Positions 12,070-23,293 of a DNA stretch of 64,000 nucleotides are shown piece by piece. The number at the start of each line of letters is the position of its first letter. Position 1 is the stretch's first letter. Below the pieces are notes generated by a model. That model was not told where the DNA came from and did no database searches. It saw nothing but the letters and a program-made list of their open reading frames with translations. Source of the stretch: Apricaphanius iberus (lineage: Eukaryota > Chordata > Actinopteri > Cyprinodontiformes > Aphaniidae); assembly GCA_028564705.1 (NCBI GenBank), contig JAPXFQ010002461.1, positions 868,001-932,000 of the forward strand. Direction: 5' to 3'. The translations under genes were made by a program, and so were the position numbers.

Positions 12070-12420
12070 ATAATGTGTAATTTTTGGACTATAAGCCGCT
12101 TCTTTTTTGACACTTTTTGGACCCTACATCCTATACAGCTATGCAGCTAATTTATAGGTTTTTCACTGGCCAACCCCCCTCCAGGGGGCATTATAGCGAG
12201 AAGCGCAAATGTGAAACAGACACGTGGGGAAAGATTATGCTCCAAAGAGGGTTTTCACACACACACCCTCATCATGGAAACATGCAAAGAAATGTAAATA
12301 ATGCAACTTTTAAGTTAAAGGCAATTAAACTTGCTGCCAAAGAGGTAAATGGAGACTTTGTCCCAGCTCTTTTGTTTTAAACCTACGCAGGTCTGGATCA
12401 GTGCATATCTGTCCCATGGT
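12070..12420. repeat. Probable dispersed repeat ('ggactataagccgc' type)
   Basis: The words 'tttttggactataagccgct', 'atgcagctaatttatagg', 'cctccagggggcattatagc' and 'ggtctggatcagtgc' occur in the order I associate with a common fish repeat. The 87-aa frame inside it is a by-product. Ends are approximate. Confidence 0.4.
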
Positions 12421-14081
12421 TGGGTTAGTAAATTAGTTCCATGTAAGTTGTTTTTCCCCCTGCAGTCCATAGAATCTTAATCAGTTTCAATTTCATTACT
12501 CCTATATTTTAACTTCAAAGAGTCAGAAACTGCATCATTTATACTGGTTAATAAACTTTAAAGTTCAATACACTCTCATTGTTTAACCATATTAACGACA
12601 CTGTTCAAGCAGGTACAGCATATCATTTTGTGTCATCTCTTTTTTTACAGGTTATCCTGTTATGCCAATAAGCCTGTAAACATTCTTAGTATAAACAAAA
12701 GTTGACTTTAAAAGCCAATGAAATTATTTACGTCCCTGAAAGTCATTTTTAAGCAGTTTAACACAGGTAGCCGTGTTTTACAAGGACATCTTGTCATTTA
12801 ATCACCAATTAACTACTGGATGGATGCACCTTTGAACACTATCACAAGTGAAGAGACGCTCACAAAGGGTGGTAAAGCCATAAAATTAGGGTAGCTATTT
12901 GACAAAAGGCAGATACCAGTCCGTGTAAAGCAGAGTTGAAGGTTATGAACTGAGGGAGCTGATAAGAGCAGCTCATCTTTCCTAACACCGCTGGCAGTTG
13001 GAAAGGCTCTCTCTTAAAAGTCTATCTTATCAGTGATAGTCTCTTGTTTTCTTTCACCAATTAACAAAACGTAATCAAATGACAGTGAACAAAATCTCTT
13101 AATTCCACATATTCATTCATTTGTGTGTGAACTATGAAAAAAAAAATAAAGAGAAAACATGTTTCCAAGACACACGGAGTACTAATGCTTGATACACAGT
13201 GTTTGGTAAGATAGCATAAAACAGATATTGAAATTCGAAATAAGTTCCTTAACCCTACATTTAATTCATTCACCTTGAGCAGTAAAAGATCTGTTTCACA
13301 AAGCCCAACGTTTTCTGAATTAGATTTGCCCGCTTATGCAATAAGACAGTAGATTTGCAATAATAAACTACTGTTTATGCCCCAGCCATAAAAGTAAGGT
13401 GTGTTTTTTCTCTGCGGTTTACAGCCTCTTCCACTGTTGCCTGTGCGTTTATTCACAGTGTTTTACAAGACTATAAAAAAGACTCATGCAAATATTTTGG
13501 AATAAAAAGTAAACAGAGCCTCTGATGTTTCCATATACACAAAGTTAATTATGTTGTTAAACTGAGGCATGAGGATGAGCTTTGTGGATACATGACAAAT
13601 GCATTCCCTTAATACTAAAAATGCACAAAGAAATTAGTTAATGAACCAGAACAAGAAAAGTTTGTAGTGCTTGGAGGGTGAAATATCCAGTATTATTGAA
13701 TTGAGAATGCTGATAACTAAGAGCACCCACCAATCCAAACACACTTAGGTGCTAAAAAGCAAAATGTTTACCTTCAAACTAAATATTTAGCTAGCAAGCT
13801 AGACTGGCCAGTTAAGAATGTAGCTTCGAAGTAAACGCTCAGCTCAGAGTTAGCTAACATGTAAATTTACTTGCCGTTAAGCAAAAGTGGACTACGTTTT
13901 TATAAACAGCTGGTGAAACTGAATATTACCTCCTTATCATTGTTTGTGTATATATTTAAAATTCTTGCTTAAAATGATGGAAAAGCTGTTTTAACAGCAA
14001 TACAGACATTTACCAATGGATTTACAGCAACAGTAAATGCACCAGTACTAGAAGTGTATATAGAGAGAGGTTCGCCAGCTA
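12421..14081. other. Intergenic, no gene seen
   Basis: No gene and no clear element. Near 13780-13830 there are several 'agctagc' words, and the same kind of sequence flanks the solo LTR that follows. Confidence 0.5.
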
Positions 14082-14086
14082 GCTAG

Positions 14087-14728
14087 TGTCAGGATCCAGC
14101 AGAGGGAGCTGTTCCTTCTTTCTCCTGCAGGTGCTGAGAGCCAATCTGACACACCTGCAGCTGATGTTCTCATCACCTCTGGCAGTATTTAGGAGGAGCA
14201 GATCCACCAGACGGACGTCAAAGGATTCCATTCCTAGAGTGGTAAAACTATCACTATTCTGACCGCTTGCCTGTAACGCGTCTATGATTTACCTGCTTTG
14301 TCCTCCGCTCTCTTCCGTTTTCTCCTCGACTTACCTTTGTGGTTCCGGAATACCTGGGCGTCACCCTGCGCTATCCAGAGCTCCAGTCCTCTAGCAAACA
14401 GCCTGGACGTCCGTCTCCATTTGGGGTTTGTGGCCGCTCCTCCGTTCGACCTGTGTAAATGCTCTATCTCAGCTTCCAGCTCTCTCTGCTCCCTGTGGTA
14501 AAGGAAATAACTGTCATCAAAGCTCTCATTCGCTGCTGGCTCTGAACTGACCTCTCCCTCCTATCTGGATTCAAAACATCCCTTATCTCCGTCCGCTGAT
14601 CCCTCGACCTACCTGGTTACCCTGATTCCAACTGTGGAAGAAAATAATAAACTTCATTATAAATCTCTTCTTGTCTCCTGAGTGTGGTTGTGCTCCGCAT
14701 AAGAGTCTCACCTGTCGAAGTCATGACA
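14087..14728 (+). mobile_element. Solo LTR, family B (642 bp) with perfect 5-bp target duplication
   Basis: It starts 'tgtcaggatcc' and ends 'gtcatgaca', giving TGTCA...TGACA inverted termini. The 5 bases immediately before (14082-14086) and after (14729-14733) are both 'gctag', a perfect target-site duplication. An 'aataataaac' polyadenylation-type signal sits near 14643. There is no retroelement body, so this is a solo LTR. The duplication length fits Ty3/gypsy-like or retroviral elements. Orientation is inferred from the polyadenylation signal. Confidence 0.85.
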
Positions 14729-14929
14729 GCTAGCTTTTATTTTGACATCCACTACGCCTTCTAGGCAAGAAAATGTGCATGTTAGCTAAATTTAGCATCT
14801 GAACAAAATATTTAATTTGAGGCTAATTATTTAGCTAGTCAATTTAGTTTGCTAGGTATGTTTTTTAGTTTGCTAGTTGAATATTTAATTTGTAAGATTG
14901 GTATTTAGTTTGCTAACTAAATATGTGGA

Positions 14930-15265
14930 CTGGTGTAAGTGAAACTACCTGCACTTAACCACCAGTAAGACAATGAGATGGTGATTGACTTCCAGAGAAA
15001 CACACAACCCCTCTCATCAGTGAACATTTGGGGTTTAGACATCGAGGTTGTAGATACATTTAAGTAGGCTACTTGGGTACACTTTAAGAATAAACTGAAC
15101 TGGCCCCTCAACACAGATTTTGTGTATAAGAAGGGTTAAAACTGCATCCACTTTCTAAGAAGGCTGAGGTCCTTCAGAGTGAGCAACCATCTTCTAACTT
15201 TTCATCACTCTTTTGGCTTCATTATCCACTTCACTGTGGTTTACAAGGGTACAGACAGGAAAGCC
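14930..15265 (+). pseudogene. LINE reverse-transcriptase C-terminal fragment
   Basis: The translated + strand (with frameshifts) reads S-K-T-M-R-W (degenerate) then V-I-D-F-Q-R-N, I-E-V-V-D-T-F-K-Y-L-G, N-K-L-N-W and L-R-R-L-R-S-F. This is the standard order after the catalytic core of L2/CR1-like LINE reverse transcriptases (KTKEMVIDFR, YKYLG, KL.W, LRRLRSF). Only about 330 bp remain, with no catalytic YxDD region. It abuts the THAP-like repeat copy 3 region. Confidence 0.65.
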
Positions 15266-15392
15266 CGAGACGTGTGTTTAAGGTTACGTTTTCAAACCAG
15301 GAAATGCCCAACGTGTCGGTGGCCCTCCTGCAGATTAAACAAACACACACCCTTTTTCACAAGTACGAGGTGGGAGGATCTGAAAGCAAGAC

Positions 15393-15735
15393 ACTAAGCT
15401 CCACCATTTTTGTAGAATTTTACTTTATAAATGTCTCTGCAGAAATTTCCATGTTGTAAGAATTACAGGACTTTATTCAACAGGCCTAAAGAACAGCCAA
15501 ATCACCACAAATGGCTGGAATTTCTCTCCAGAATCCCATATCTAACCAGCTACAACATGTTAGTAAGTGACCGTCATTTCAGCGAACCTTGGCCAGAACC
15601 AAAGCAGAGTGTTGGAGAGTTTAACTCTTGCAGCCAGATGAATCACAACAATAAAGCTACCTGATGAAGCATGTAAACGCTAGCTACATGCTAATGTGTG
15701 TTAGCCACTTATTAAGCTGCTTACAGTAATAGAAA
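15393..15735 (+). repeat. THAP-like repeat, copy 3 (best preserved frame)
   Basis: The frame at 15431-15661 reads M-S-L-Q-K-F-P-C-C-K-N-Y-R-T-L-F, then R-P-K-E-Q-P-N-H-H-K-W-L-E-F-L and L-V-S-D-R-H-F-S-E. This spacing resembles a THAP zinc finger: Cys pair, P-K, invariant W, then (C)-x2-H-F. The second-half Cys is Ser here but Cys in copy 2. THAP domains are DNA-binding fingers found in P-element-like transposases and host factors. After the frame the repeat continues with 'gctaatgtgtgttagccac'. I infer a remnant of a transposon carrying a THAP-type transposase exon. It is probably not a live gene. Confidence 0.5.
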
Positions 15736-15739
15736 ATGC

Positions 15740-18557
15740 TAAAGGTGGTTCAAAGTGTCAACTCCATGTAATTTGGATTCCTTTTAAAATAGTATTACCC
15801 AATTACACTGAGTCTGCTCTATCTGTTGCCCCCTCAAGCATTAAAACATCAACAATGGTTTCTGACTGGTTTCAAACTGGAAAATTGGAAGGTCAAAACT
15901 TTGCACAAACAAAACCTTGGAAATTGACCACAAATACCTGATATGTGCATTTCTAGTTAAAATATGAATTCTTTTTGTGTGTTGATATGAATCAGTCATT
16001 TAAACTCCATGAACTACCACAAATCTTAACAAGTCATAAGTGATCTGAATCCCTTTTTATCATCTTCAGCTTGGTAACATGTGCTTAGGCCTGAATTAAA
16101 CAGAAGAATGAAAGAGGAATTATGTTTCCAGTCATTAGACCCAACAAAAAAGCATACTGCTCTCTTTAAGTCAGGTCCTTTCTCAATTCCAATGATATAT
16201 GAATCGGACAAATACTCCAAAAGCAACAAAAATCTGTATTAAAGTCTCATGCTTCTGTTACTATACGATTCAGAACCCATGTAAATATGCCAAGTCCCAC
16301 GACAACCTCAAAAGTGCAGATCGAAGCTTGACTCTGGAAATTGTAAATGGAGTTTTTGGAGTAGATGAGGATCATGGGCTGGGGACTGGGAGGTGATTTA
16401 ATAGCGCTAGCATTTAGAACAACAAAGCAGAGACAAAAGCAGCCATTTGGAAGTACGCTTCAAAGACTTGTGTGTTAAACACTTGCAGAAAGACATTCTT
16501 TGGAATCATGGTCATTCAAAGTAAAGGCAAAGGAGAATTAGGGAGGAAGCTGAGGAGGAGGAAGGCTAGAAAGAAGAACAAGAAGGAAGCCAAACACACA
16601 AAACTGTCAACCTGATGATACCACAGCAACATGAAAGGGAGGACGGGTTTTAAGCTCCAATTTAATCTGCAGCGTCCATCTTCTCCTTCCGCTGTCCTCG
16701 TGTCTTCCTGTCAGAGTAGTAGTAGCCCACAGATACGAGCTCCACTGTTGCGTTTCAAATTAACGATAATTCAACACAGGTCAGCTGGTGTCCTGTGGCT
16801 CCAAATGACCTAATACACAGAGTGGATGTGCTGACTAGACCAGAACCTCTCTCTGTCTCTCATCAGGTGGCTCAGCTCAGTTCCTGTACCAAATCTAAAA
16901 CTCTGGCAGAGAAATTTTCGGGCCTGCCGGATCAAGGCTACTGGCACAGAGATCTAAGGGCCTGTACTCAATATAATGTGAAATAATAAACTTCCTCAAA
17001 GTAACAGTTCTGTAAGTCAGAGCCAGCTTTGCATGTGGTTTTAGGAGGCTTTTGTTTAAAAAATTAATAGCAGATTGTTAGACGCACGTCATTATTAAAA
17101 GCAGATCAAACATATGAATTGTTCTAAGTTACAGTAACACCTCGGACAACAGAGGGCACCAACTGTATTTTCTCTGATTGCATTACACAAATAGCAAAAC
17201 CACATTCTGCTGATCAAAATGACAGATTGGTGGTTCATAAAAAAATTCCTGAAATAAAATCTCCGGAAAAAGACCCCTGCTTTAAACTCACCACTTCAAA
17301 ACCAAATAACAGAAATACAATAAATCTGAAGCTCCTTGGCTGTCCTAAAAGTCCTTATATGTGGAGGGCAGGGTAGTATTGCCTTTCATTGCATCCTTTT
17401 TTATTTCTACACATTGAGCACAAAATGTGCTTTATTTGGATTTATGGGAAGGGACGGCTGACATTTTGAAAAATCTTCCAGTAACTCAATCTTGGTCCTA
17501 AATGCTACTGCAGAAAGAACAGAGGGTTTTTCTTTCTAATTGTTTTACCAGTCCCACTTGCTTACTCTTTCAGTGATTAATCAAAGTTAAGAAAAGCTAA
17601 CCATCAACCGGGGCATGTTTCGCATTTCCTTCTCCGGGTGGAGGATTCGCCCGAGCCCAAATGCCTGGCCTTATTGCGAGTTAATTGAAACCTTGTTTAG
17701 AAATACCTAGGTCAACATTTCCAGCCATGTTATCCCAATTAGTCTGCAATGAATCCTTTCAAACAGGGGGTATTGAGTAGCTGACCCAACGTGCTACTTG
17801 AATTCCCATTGGGACACCCAGTCAGAGCCTGGGAATGAGAGACAGTGATCAGAAGGAGTGACAGCAACAGAAAACAAAGGAGGGAAGCTGCTAGGACTAC
17901 TACTGCCTTTTGTCCCTATTTCTGCCATAAATCTGATCTGTATTTTTAATCACAACTGCTTGCTTTCCTAAATAGTACTCAGGCATTTTAATGTCACAGA
18001 TGTTTAGCATTTTTTACATAAATTATATGCTGCAATATAGGCTTGTGCAATGTCCAAATCACCCCCCTGACAATCTACTTCTTTCTTGTGTGTCTCTGCC
18101 GCCTAATCTGAAAAATAAATGAGAAAATACACTGCTAAAAATAACTGAAACAGTATGTGTTTATATAACCAAGAACAGGAGGCAGGGTTGTGCCAAAGAG
18201 GTTGTAATGTGGAGTTTTTCTCCAAGCATGGACTTTATCACTGGATTTTCCTGATTAGAGAAGAGAAAAGAGACAGTAATCATTGAAATCAGGTGGTCAG
18301 AATGGAAACCAGCCCTTTCACATCTTTCTGTGACATATGGACGGTACACAGAGCCAGACAAGTTTTTGACATCCTCCTCAGATTATGGCATCTAAAGGTC
18401 CATTATTTGTATTGTTTGTAATGTCAAGCTGCATTTTTGTCAGATCTTTATCTTTAATAGGTCTTATTCAGGGCTTAATATTGCATGAGAACAGGACATA
18501 GGACGGTGTTTAATACTAAATAAAAAACAACATAGCAGTCTTATGTTACTAGTTAGA
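15740..18557. other. Intergenic; one possible conserved non-coding stretch at 17590-17830
   Basis: No gene is apparent. Purine-rich sequence occurs near 16520-16600. The block 17590-17830 has balanced composition, no repeat hallmarks and homeobox-type ATTA/TAAT sites (for example 'gcgagttaattgaaacc'). It is a candidate regulatory element only. Confidence 0.35.
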
Positions 18558-18582
18558 GGGTTAGGGTTAGGGTTAGGGTTAA
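18558..18582. repeat. Short interstitial telomere-type repeat (four TTAGGG units)
   Basis: The run 'ggttagggttaggg...' has four vertebrate telomere units in perfect register. It is too short for a telomere fusion scar and is more likely a microsatellite or repair patch. Confidence 0.9.
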
Positions 18583-18764
18583 ACAATTTTGTAGCACCTC
18601 AGAAAGCTAAGATAACAGCTACAGTATATTTTATTTGTGGTTACACAGTTTTAAAACATGAAGGCACACAAAAGCTAAAAGACAGATAAGATTCTTATAT
18701 TGTTGTAAACTGTTAACCGTTACATAGCCTTTTTATATTTACATAAACATTCTGCTTTTAAATT

Positions 18765-19380
18765 CAGACAAGAGAGAAGCTGTCATCTTTGGACAAGCTC
18801 TTACTGTTTAGTCAATCAATTCATCTGGATGACATTAAGTTGATCATTATGCAAAGAAACTATGTGTTAGTTTTGACCGAGACAAGACTTTCATATTCTA
18901 TATTAAACAGGTTTCTAGGATTTACTTCTTTCACCTACGGAATATTGCTTAAGTTAGAAACATCCTGTACAGGAGTGTTGCTGAAAAACTAGTACATGCA
19001 TTTGTTACTTCAAGGTGGATTACTGTAATTCTTTACAATCAGGAAGTCCACAGATTGCAGTTAAAAGCCTTCAGTTGATGCATAAGGACCCAGCGTGAGG
19101 TCTGATGAATAATAAAGAGATTTCTCCTGTTTTAGCTTTTCTACATTGGCTCCCTGTTAAATCCAGAATAGAATTTAGGATCCTCTTTCTTACATATAAA
19201 GCTCTTAAAAACCCAGCTCCAACATATATCAAAGATCTGACTGTTCCATATATTGCTAACACCGCTCTTCGCTCTCAGACTGCAGGTCCCGGTTTTAGTC
19301 CTTAAAGCAGACACCTTGTCTATCTTTAAGACCAGGCTTAAAACTTTCCTTTTTGATAAAGCTTATAGTTAGAATGGCTT
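18765..19380 (+). pseudogene. L2-like LINE, reverse-transcriptase C-terminal part (broken)
   Basis: Across frames the + strand shows L-S-Y-S-I-L-N-R-F, then a frame around the degenerate 'cttcaaggtggattactgta' (T-S-R-L-D-Y-C in intact relatives), then the 19105-19302 frame with L-H-W-L-P-V-K-S-R-I-E-F, Y-K-A-L-K and A-P-T-Y-I-K-D-L. Next comes 'aaaactttcctttttgata', which corresponds to K-T-F-L-F-D-K. This is the typical C-terminus of L2/CR1-like LINE proteins. Stops and deletions make it dead. It is the same family as the - strand piece at 46809-47340, and its 3' untranslated region continues at 19979-20963. Confidence 0.65.
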
Positions 19381-19978
19381 AAACCTAGTTTATACTTCTC
19401 CGTCGACGTTGAAACGGATTGACGCAACGCCATTATCTGTCGACGCAAGGTCTTTCCGTCACCTTTGCAACAACGGATGGAGTAGAGCCGAACTTTCTCC
19501 ATCAACAGAGAGCCTATGATTGGTCATCTCAGCAACAGCCAGAGATCGTTTCACCAGAATGGTCCTCTATAGTAAATGTAATCAGTAGTCAATTCAGTGT
19601 TTGGGCCCAACGTACCTTATATTGAAAGGACAGTTTATCTTATATGGTCTTTTGACAAGTTTGAGCACAATGAGGTGTAGAGAAACAACAGAACAGACCA
19701 CTGTATTTGTTTACGTGTGTTTTTAGAGTATTCAAAGAGCTGCACTTCTAGTAAAAAGCTTTACAGCTTAATCAAATCTTTCTGTCATTCATTGCTCCTT
19801 GAGGGGGGAATGAGTTCACAAGCTGAATAAAATAAACTGTTGGTAATCAGAAACAACACTGCAATGAAAGGCAGACCTGCCACGAAAAGTTAGCACCCCC
19901 TGCTGTTCCACTAAAAAATAAACAGAGAACTATAAACAAAAAATGTCTCTGTCAATATGTGTCTGGGTGCAAACTTGC
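19381..19978. mobile_element. MITE-like insertion in the L2-like LINE
   Basis: Comparison with the homologous LINE at 45086-47340 shows extra DNA here between 'ttagaatggctta' and 'actgggttatctctgcagtt'. It starts 'aacctagtttatacttctcc' and is rich in 'cgtcgacg'-type words near its left end. The right terminal inverted repeat was not found, so the copy is probably truncated. A related left end appears at 44915-44945. Ends are approximate. Confidence 0.45.
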
Positions 19979-20963
19979 TGAACTGGGTTATCTCTGCAGT
20001 TATGCTGCAATAGGCTTAGACTGTTGAAGGACAGACTGACAACTTTTCTTCATTCTGCTTCTTTTCTCTTCTAGTACTCTCTTTTTCTGTTATTTTGGCA
20101 GCTAACTTTGTTTTTTCTCAGTGTTTTTCTCTCCATATAAGCTACACCTGGCCTGGTAGTCTGCTAAAATACAGTGCCCTGTTGGATAGGGAGCATCGAC
20201 TGACATGATGTTCCCAGGGACTGATCATTCTCCATCTCTTTTTATCAATTTCTTTAACATAGAAAGTGCTTTTCCATTCAAGGGATACTGTTCCTGCTGA
20301 GAGGGCTCATCAGCCGGACTTATACCGCAGTTTTTACAGTTTTACAGCAGCCGCTCCTTCCTTTCTCGGTATTTACGTGGATTCTGATTCTTAGCAAGTC
20401 TACTGTTTTGTATTTTGACAACAGAGTTTTGACCTATTTTCTTTGCTCTGAGTTTGTTAATATACTTTTGTAGTAGCACTCATTAATATCAAAAGCTTTT
20501 AATATATTTTATGTTATACCTTTTGTACCCTTGTGTCATTGTATTCATCGTTTTATTGTTGACGAACCGCATCCATCCCCCTCACTTTTGAAAAGTTTGC
20601 TATGCCACTGCTTACATCAGTTCCTTTTGTTCTTTCTGTCTCTGTTCTGTCTTTTCAAACCCCCCGACAATCGTGGCAGATGACCAATTGTACAGAGTCA
20701 GGTTCTTGTGGAAGTTTCATACTGTCAACAGGGAGTTTTTCCTCTCCAACATCACTACATGCTTGTTCAGTATGAGGGATTGCTGAGAGAACTGTTGTGG
20801 TCTGCATCAAGGTGCCACGTCAATGCAATCTGCTGGGATTCCTTGAATAGAAAACTTTTTAACTCATTGAAATATCTGTATATCATACTGTTGAAACAAA
20901 TTTTCTTTTAAAGTAACTTGAGATGACATCTGTCATGAATTGGCACTATATATAAATAAATGT
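19979..20963 (+). repeat. L2-like LINE 3' untranslated region
   Basis: It matches, in inverse orientation, the region 45776-46367 of the other copy. Shared words include 'ttagactgttgaaggacaga', 'ctgacaacttttcttc', 'ctcagtgtttttctctccat', 'agctacacctggcctggt', 'gtggcagatgacc', 'gggagtttttcctctccaa' and 'aatctgctgggattccttga'. The 3' end is near 'cttgagatgacatctgtcat' and 'ggcactatatataaataaa' (20918-20963). Confidence 0.65.
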
Positions 20964-22081
20964 AAACTGAAACATTTTAATGTCATCAGTGGCCCCATTT
21001 TATGTCCCCACACAGCCAATGCTGTCCCATTTGACCTTCTGAACTCTGTCAACAGTGGTCTACCAGGAAGGGGATCTAGTCCGGCCAGAGAAATTGTGTT
21101 TAATATAACAATTTGGATATAATTTAATTGTGTTTGTCTGATGTGCTTTAAATTGTTGCACACAGGATCCCAAGCCAACACCGCCTGCAGTTTCTTTTAT
21201 ATATTGCTTATTTCCTTATGTGGTTTGTTTGCTTGATGCTTAACTGGTTGAGGTCATAGTGGTGCACTCAGTCTGCTCTGCAAGACTGGCTAAATTGTTT
21301 GTAGCATTGAAACCCATAGTGCTGGTTCTGGTCATTCAGTTTTTAGCTTTATTTTTTTTATCTTTCTCCCGCGTGTCTTACTAATCTGCACTCACACACC
21401 CGTAGCTAAATGTATTGCTGCATGGGGACCCATGGGAACCCAATTAACCTCTTTGCCAGGTCTTAATACTAGTTTTAGCATTTCTTCCTTTGCTCTAATT
21501 GCTTGTCAATTTCCTCATGGCATAACAACACACACAGACATACAGACAAACACACACACACACTAGAGTAAGTGAAAATAGTTTAGTTAGCAGTTTATAT
21601 GAACTCTACAAGCTTGATTATATGGTTTAATGGTTCATGTATTTATTTTAGAATATAACTACTGTATAAAAAATTGTTTGGGTAGGAGTTTTTTGTAATT
21701 TTGTTTGTATGTGTTCAGTGTTTGCTTTAAAAAAACAGTGCTCAAATTGACTCCAGTACTTATTGTTCTATAATATCTCCTCACTATGAAGGTTTTTGTA
21801 GAACTGAGACTGAGAGTTGTTAGGTTAACAATGTGTTAAATGGTTGACGGAAAAAAGGAAGTCACTATTAATAATTTAATTCAGTTTATTCATATAGCAC
21901 AAATTCACAACATATATCATGTCAAGGAACTTTTGAAGAAAAATAATTTTACATTTATCCATAAATTCATTCCAAATTAATTATTTAGTTCATTATTCCA
22001 ATTATTCTTAGTTTTCTATTCAAAGAAACTAAGCAGATTGCATCAATTACACCCAGTCAAAAGAATAAAAAAAGGGTAAAA
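20964..22081. other. Intergenic with a short LINE-tail fragment
   Basis: No gene seen. A CA run lies at about 21549-21564. At 21880-21935 the words 'taattcagtttattcatata' and 'attcacaacatatatcat' match the 3' end of the L2-like LINE in the opposite orientation. Confidence 0.5.
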
Positions 22082-22088
22082 CTGTATC

Positions 22089-22290
22089 ACGTTATTTCGC
22101 GAAAACTTTATTGTTCGTACAAAATACTTTTCACGTTTGTACAATATAACATCACACTTCTACAATATCACATTTGTACAATAAAATATCATATTATTGC
22201 ATGAAAACGTTATTGTTCTAACAATATACGTTTCACATTTGTACAATATAACATCACATTTTTATAATATCACATTTTACAGTATAATAT
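22089..22290. repeat. Imperfect tandem dimer, unit about 102 bp, AT-rich
   Basis: Unit 1 (22089-22190) and unit 2 (22192-22290) align over most of their length. Shared order: 'attg(c/t)...gaaaac(t/g)ttattgttc', 'acaata...ttcac', 'tttgtacaatataacatcac', 'aatatcacatttt' and 'aatatca'. The 89-aa Tyr/Asn-rich frame here is an artefact of AT richness. Confidence 0.6.
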
Positions 22291-22794
22291 CACGTTATTA
22301 CGTGATATATAATATAAATATATTTTACGTATACAATATAAATATATTGTACGAACGTAATAATATATTGTACAAAAATTTAAATATGTGTTGTTTTAAC
22401 AATAACATTTTTACATATGTTATTACATATGTTTTTTGTTTGAACACAACATATATGTTTGCTTAAAACATACTGAAGTTGATAACGGTACAGATCAGAG
22501 CGTGCAAAATGTTTAATGGAATTTATTCAGTTCTATTTTATGCTTGGATGAGGCATCCAAGTGGAGATTTTGCAGTTACTTAGCAGCTTGGACAGTATTG
22601 TGATAAGTATGCAGACAAGGAACTGTACAGGAAGAAGCTTGATTCTGATCCGAAGTGGGTGAATTTCTTACTGATCAGCTGGAAGGACGTGGGAGGCTCA
22701 ATGGATACAAACTAAACCACCTGAATTGAATTTAAGCTGGTTATGTTGTCACTGAGAGCACTGTCAGACATTTCCTGAAATATCTCAATCCTTA

Positions 22795-23242
22795 TGGTGC
22801 ATTCAGACCGCAGGCTTTGTCAGCATCAGCAACGTCAGGATTACATGTTAAATCTACGGTGGAGGCCGTTGGATGAGCGTTGCGGTCTCTGCTGCGCTTT
22901 GTGAGCTTTTGCTCCCTCAACTTTACAAGCTTTTCCTGCGTTTCAAGCTTCAAAGCTCATAATGCCAGCAACGCAGAAGTTCAGCTAGTTGAACTTTTTT
23001 ACGGTCCTAAAGCTGTTGACACAGCACGGCAACCAATCAGAGCGACTCACTGTAGTGACGTTGCCCGACTTCAACGCTGCCTAGCCAACCACGCTCTGCG
23101 AGTGTTTAAAACATCTAGCACAGAAAGGCCCGCCCACGAGCTTTGCGAGCTTCAGCTTAAAAATGTATCTTCTGTTTAAATGCGTCAAATAAGTCACTTT
23201 ATGAGCGTTGCCTGACGCTGACAAAGCTTGTTGTACGCACCA
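22795..23242. mobile_element. Harbinger-like MITE, copy 1 (448 bp)
   Basis: The left end is 'tggtgcattcagaccgcagg' and the right end in reverse complement is 'tggtgcgtacaacaagcttt', both continuing into '(gctt)tgtcag'. The flanking trinucleotides are 'tta' and 'cta', consistent with a decayed 3-bp duplication. It aligns over its full length, in opposite orientation, with 46371-46805. The 99-aa frame inside is not a real protein. The superfamily (PIF/Harbinger) is inferred from the 3-bp TAA/TTA-type target. Confidence 0.65.
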
Positions 23243-23293
23243 CTATGGAGTTGAGTTCAAAAGAAAGAGTTTTCACATAATAACGTGATACAG

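Larger units (their letters stand above)
22082..23293. mobile_element. Element with ~24-bp terminal inverted repeats, host to a nested MITE
   Basis: The left end reads 'tgtatcacgttatttcgcga' and the reverse complement of the right end reads 'tgtatcacgttattatgtga', followed in both by 'aaac'. Inside, 22089-22290 holds an imperfect tandem dimer of a ~102-bp AT-rich unit. The unit carries 'tttgtacaatataacatcac' in each copy. Then come degenerate inverted AT-rich words, then about 300 bp of normal composition (22480-22790), and then a Harbinger-like MITE at 22795-23242. No transposase is recognised. It is probably a non-autonomous DNA transposon, class unknown. Confidence 0.55.

Noticed and set aside
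15431..15664. Active THAP-domain gene
   Set aside because: Only one half domain is present, a zinc-ligand Cys is lost, and two other degraded copies show that it is a repeat.
22197..22466. 89-codon Tyr/Asn-rich frame
   Set aside because: Produced by the AT-rich tandem dimer; strong compositional bias and no homology.
22880..23179. 99-codon frame in the 22-23 kb region as a gene
   Set aside because: It lies wholly inside a MITE whose second copy does not keep the frame.
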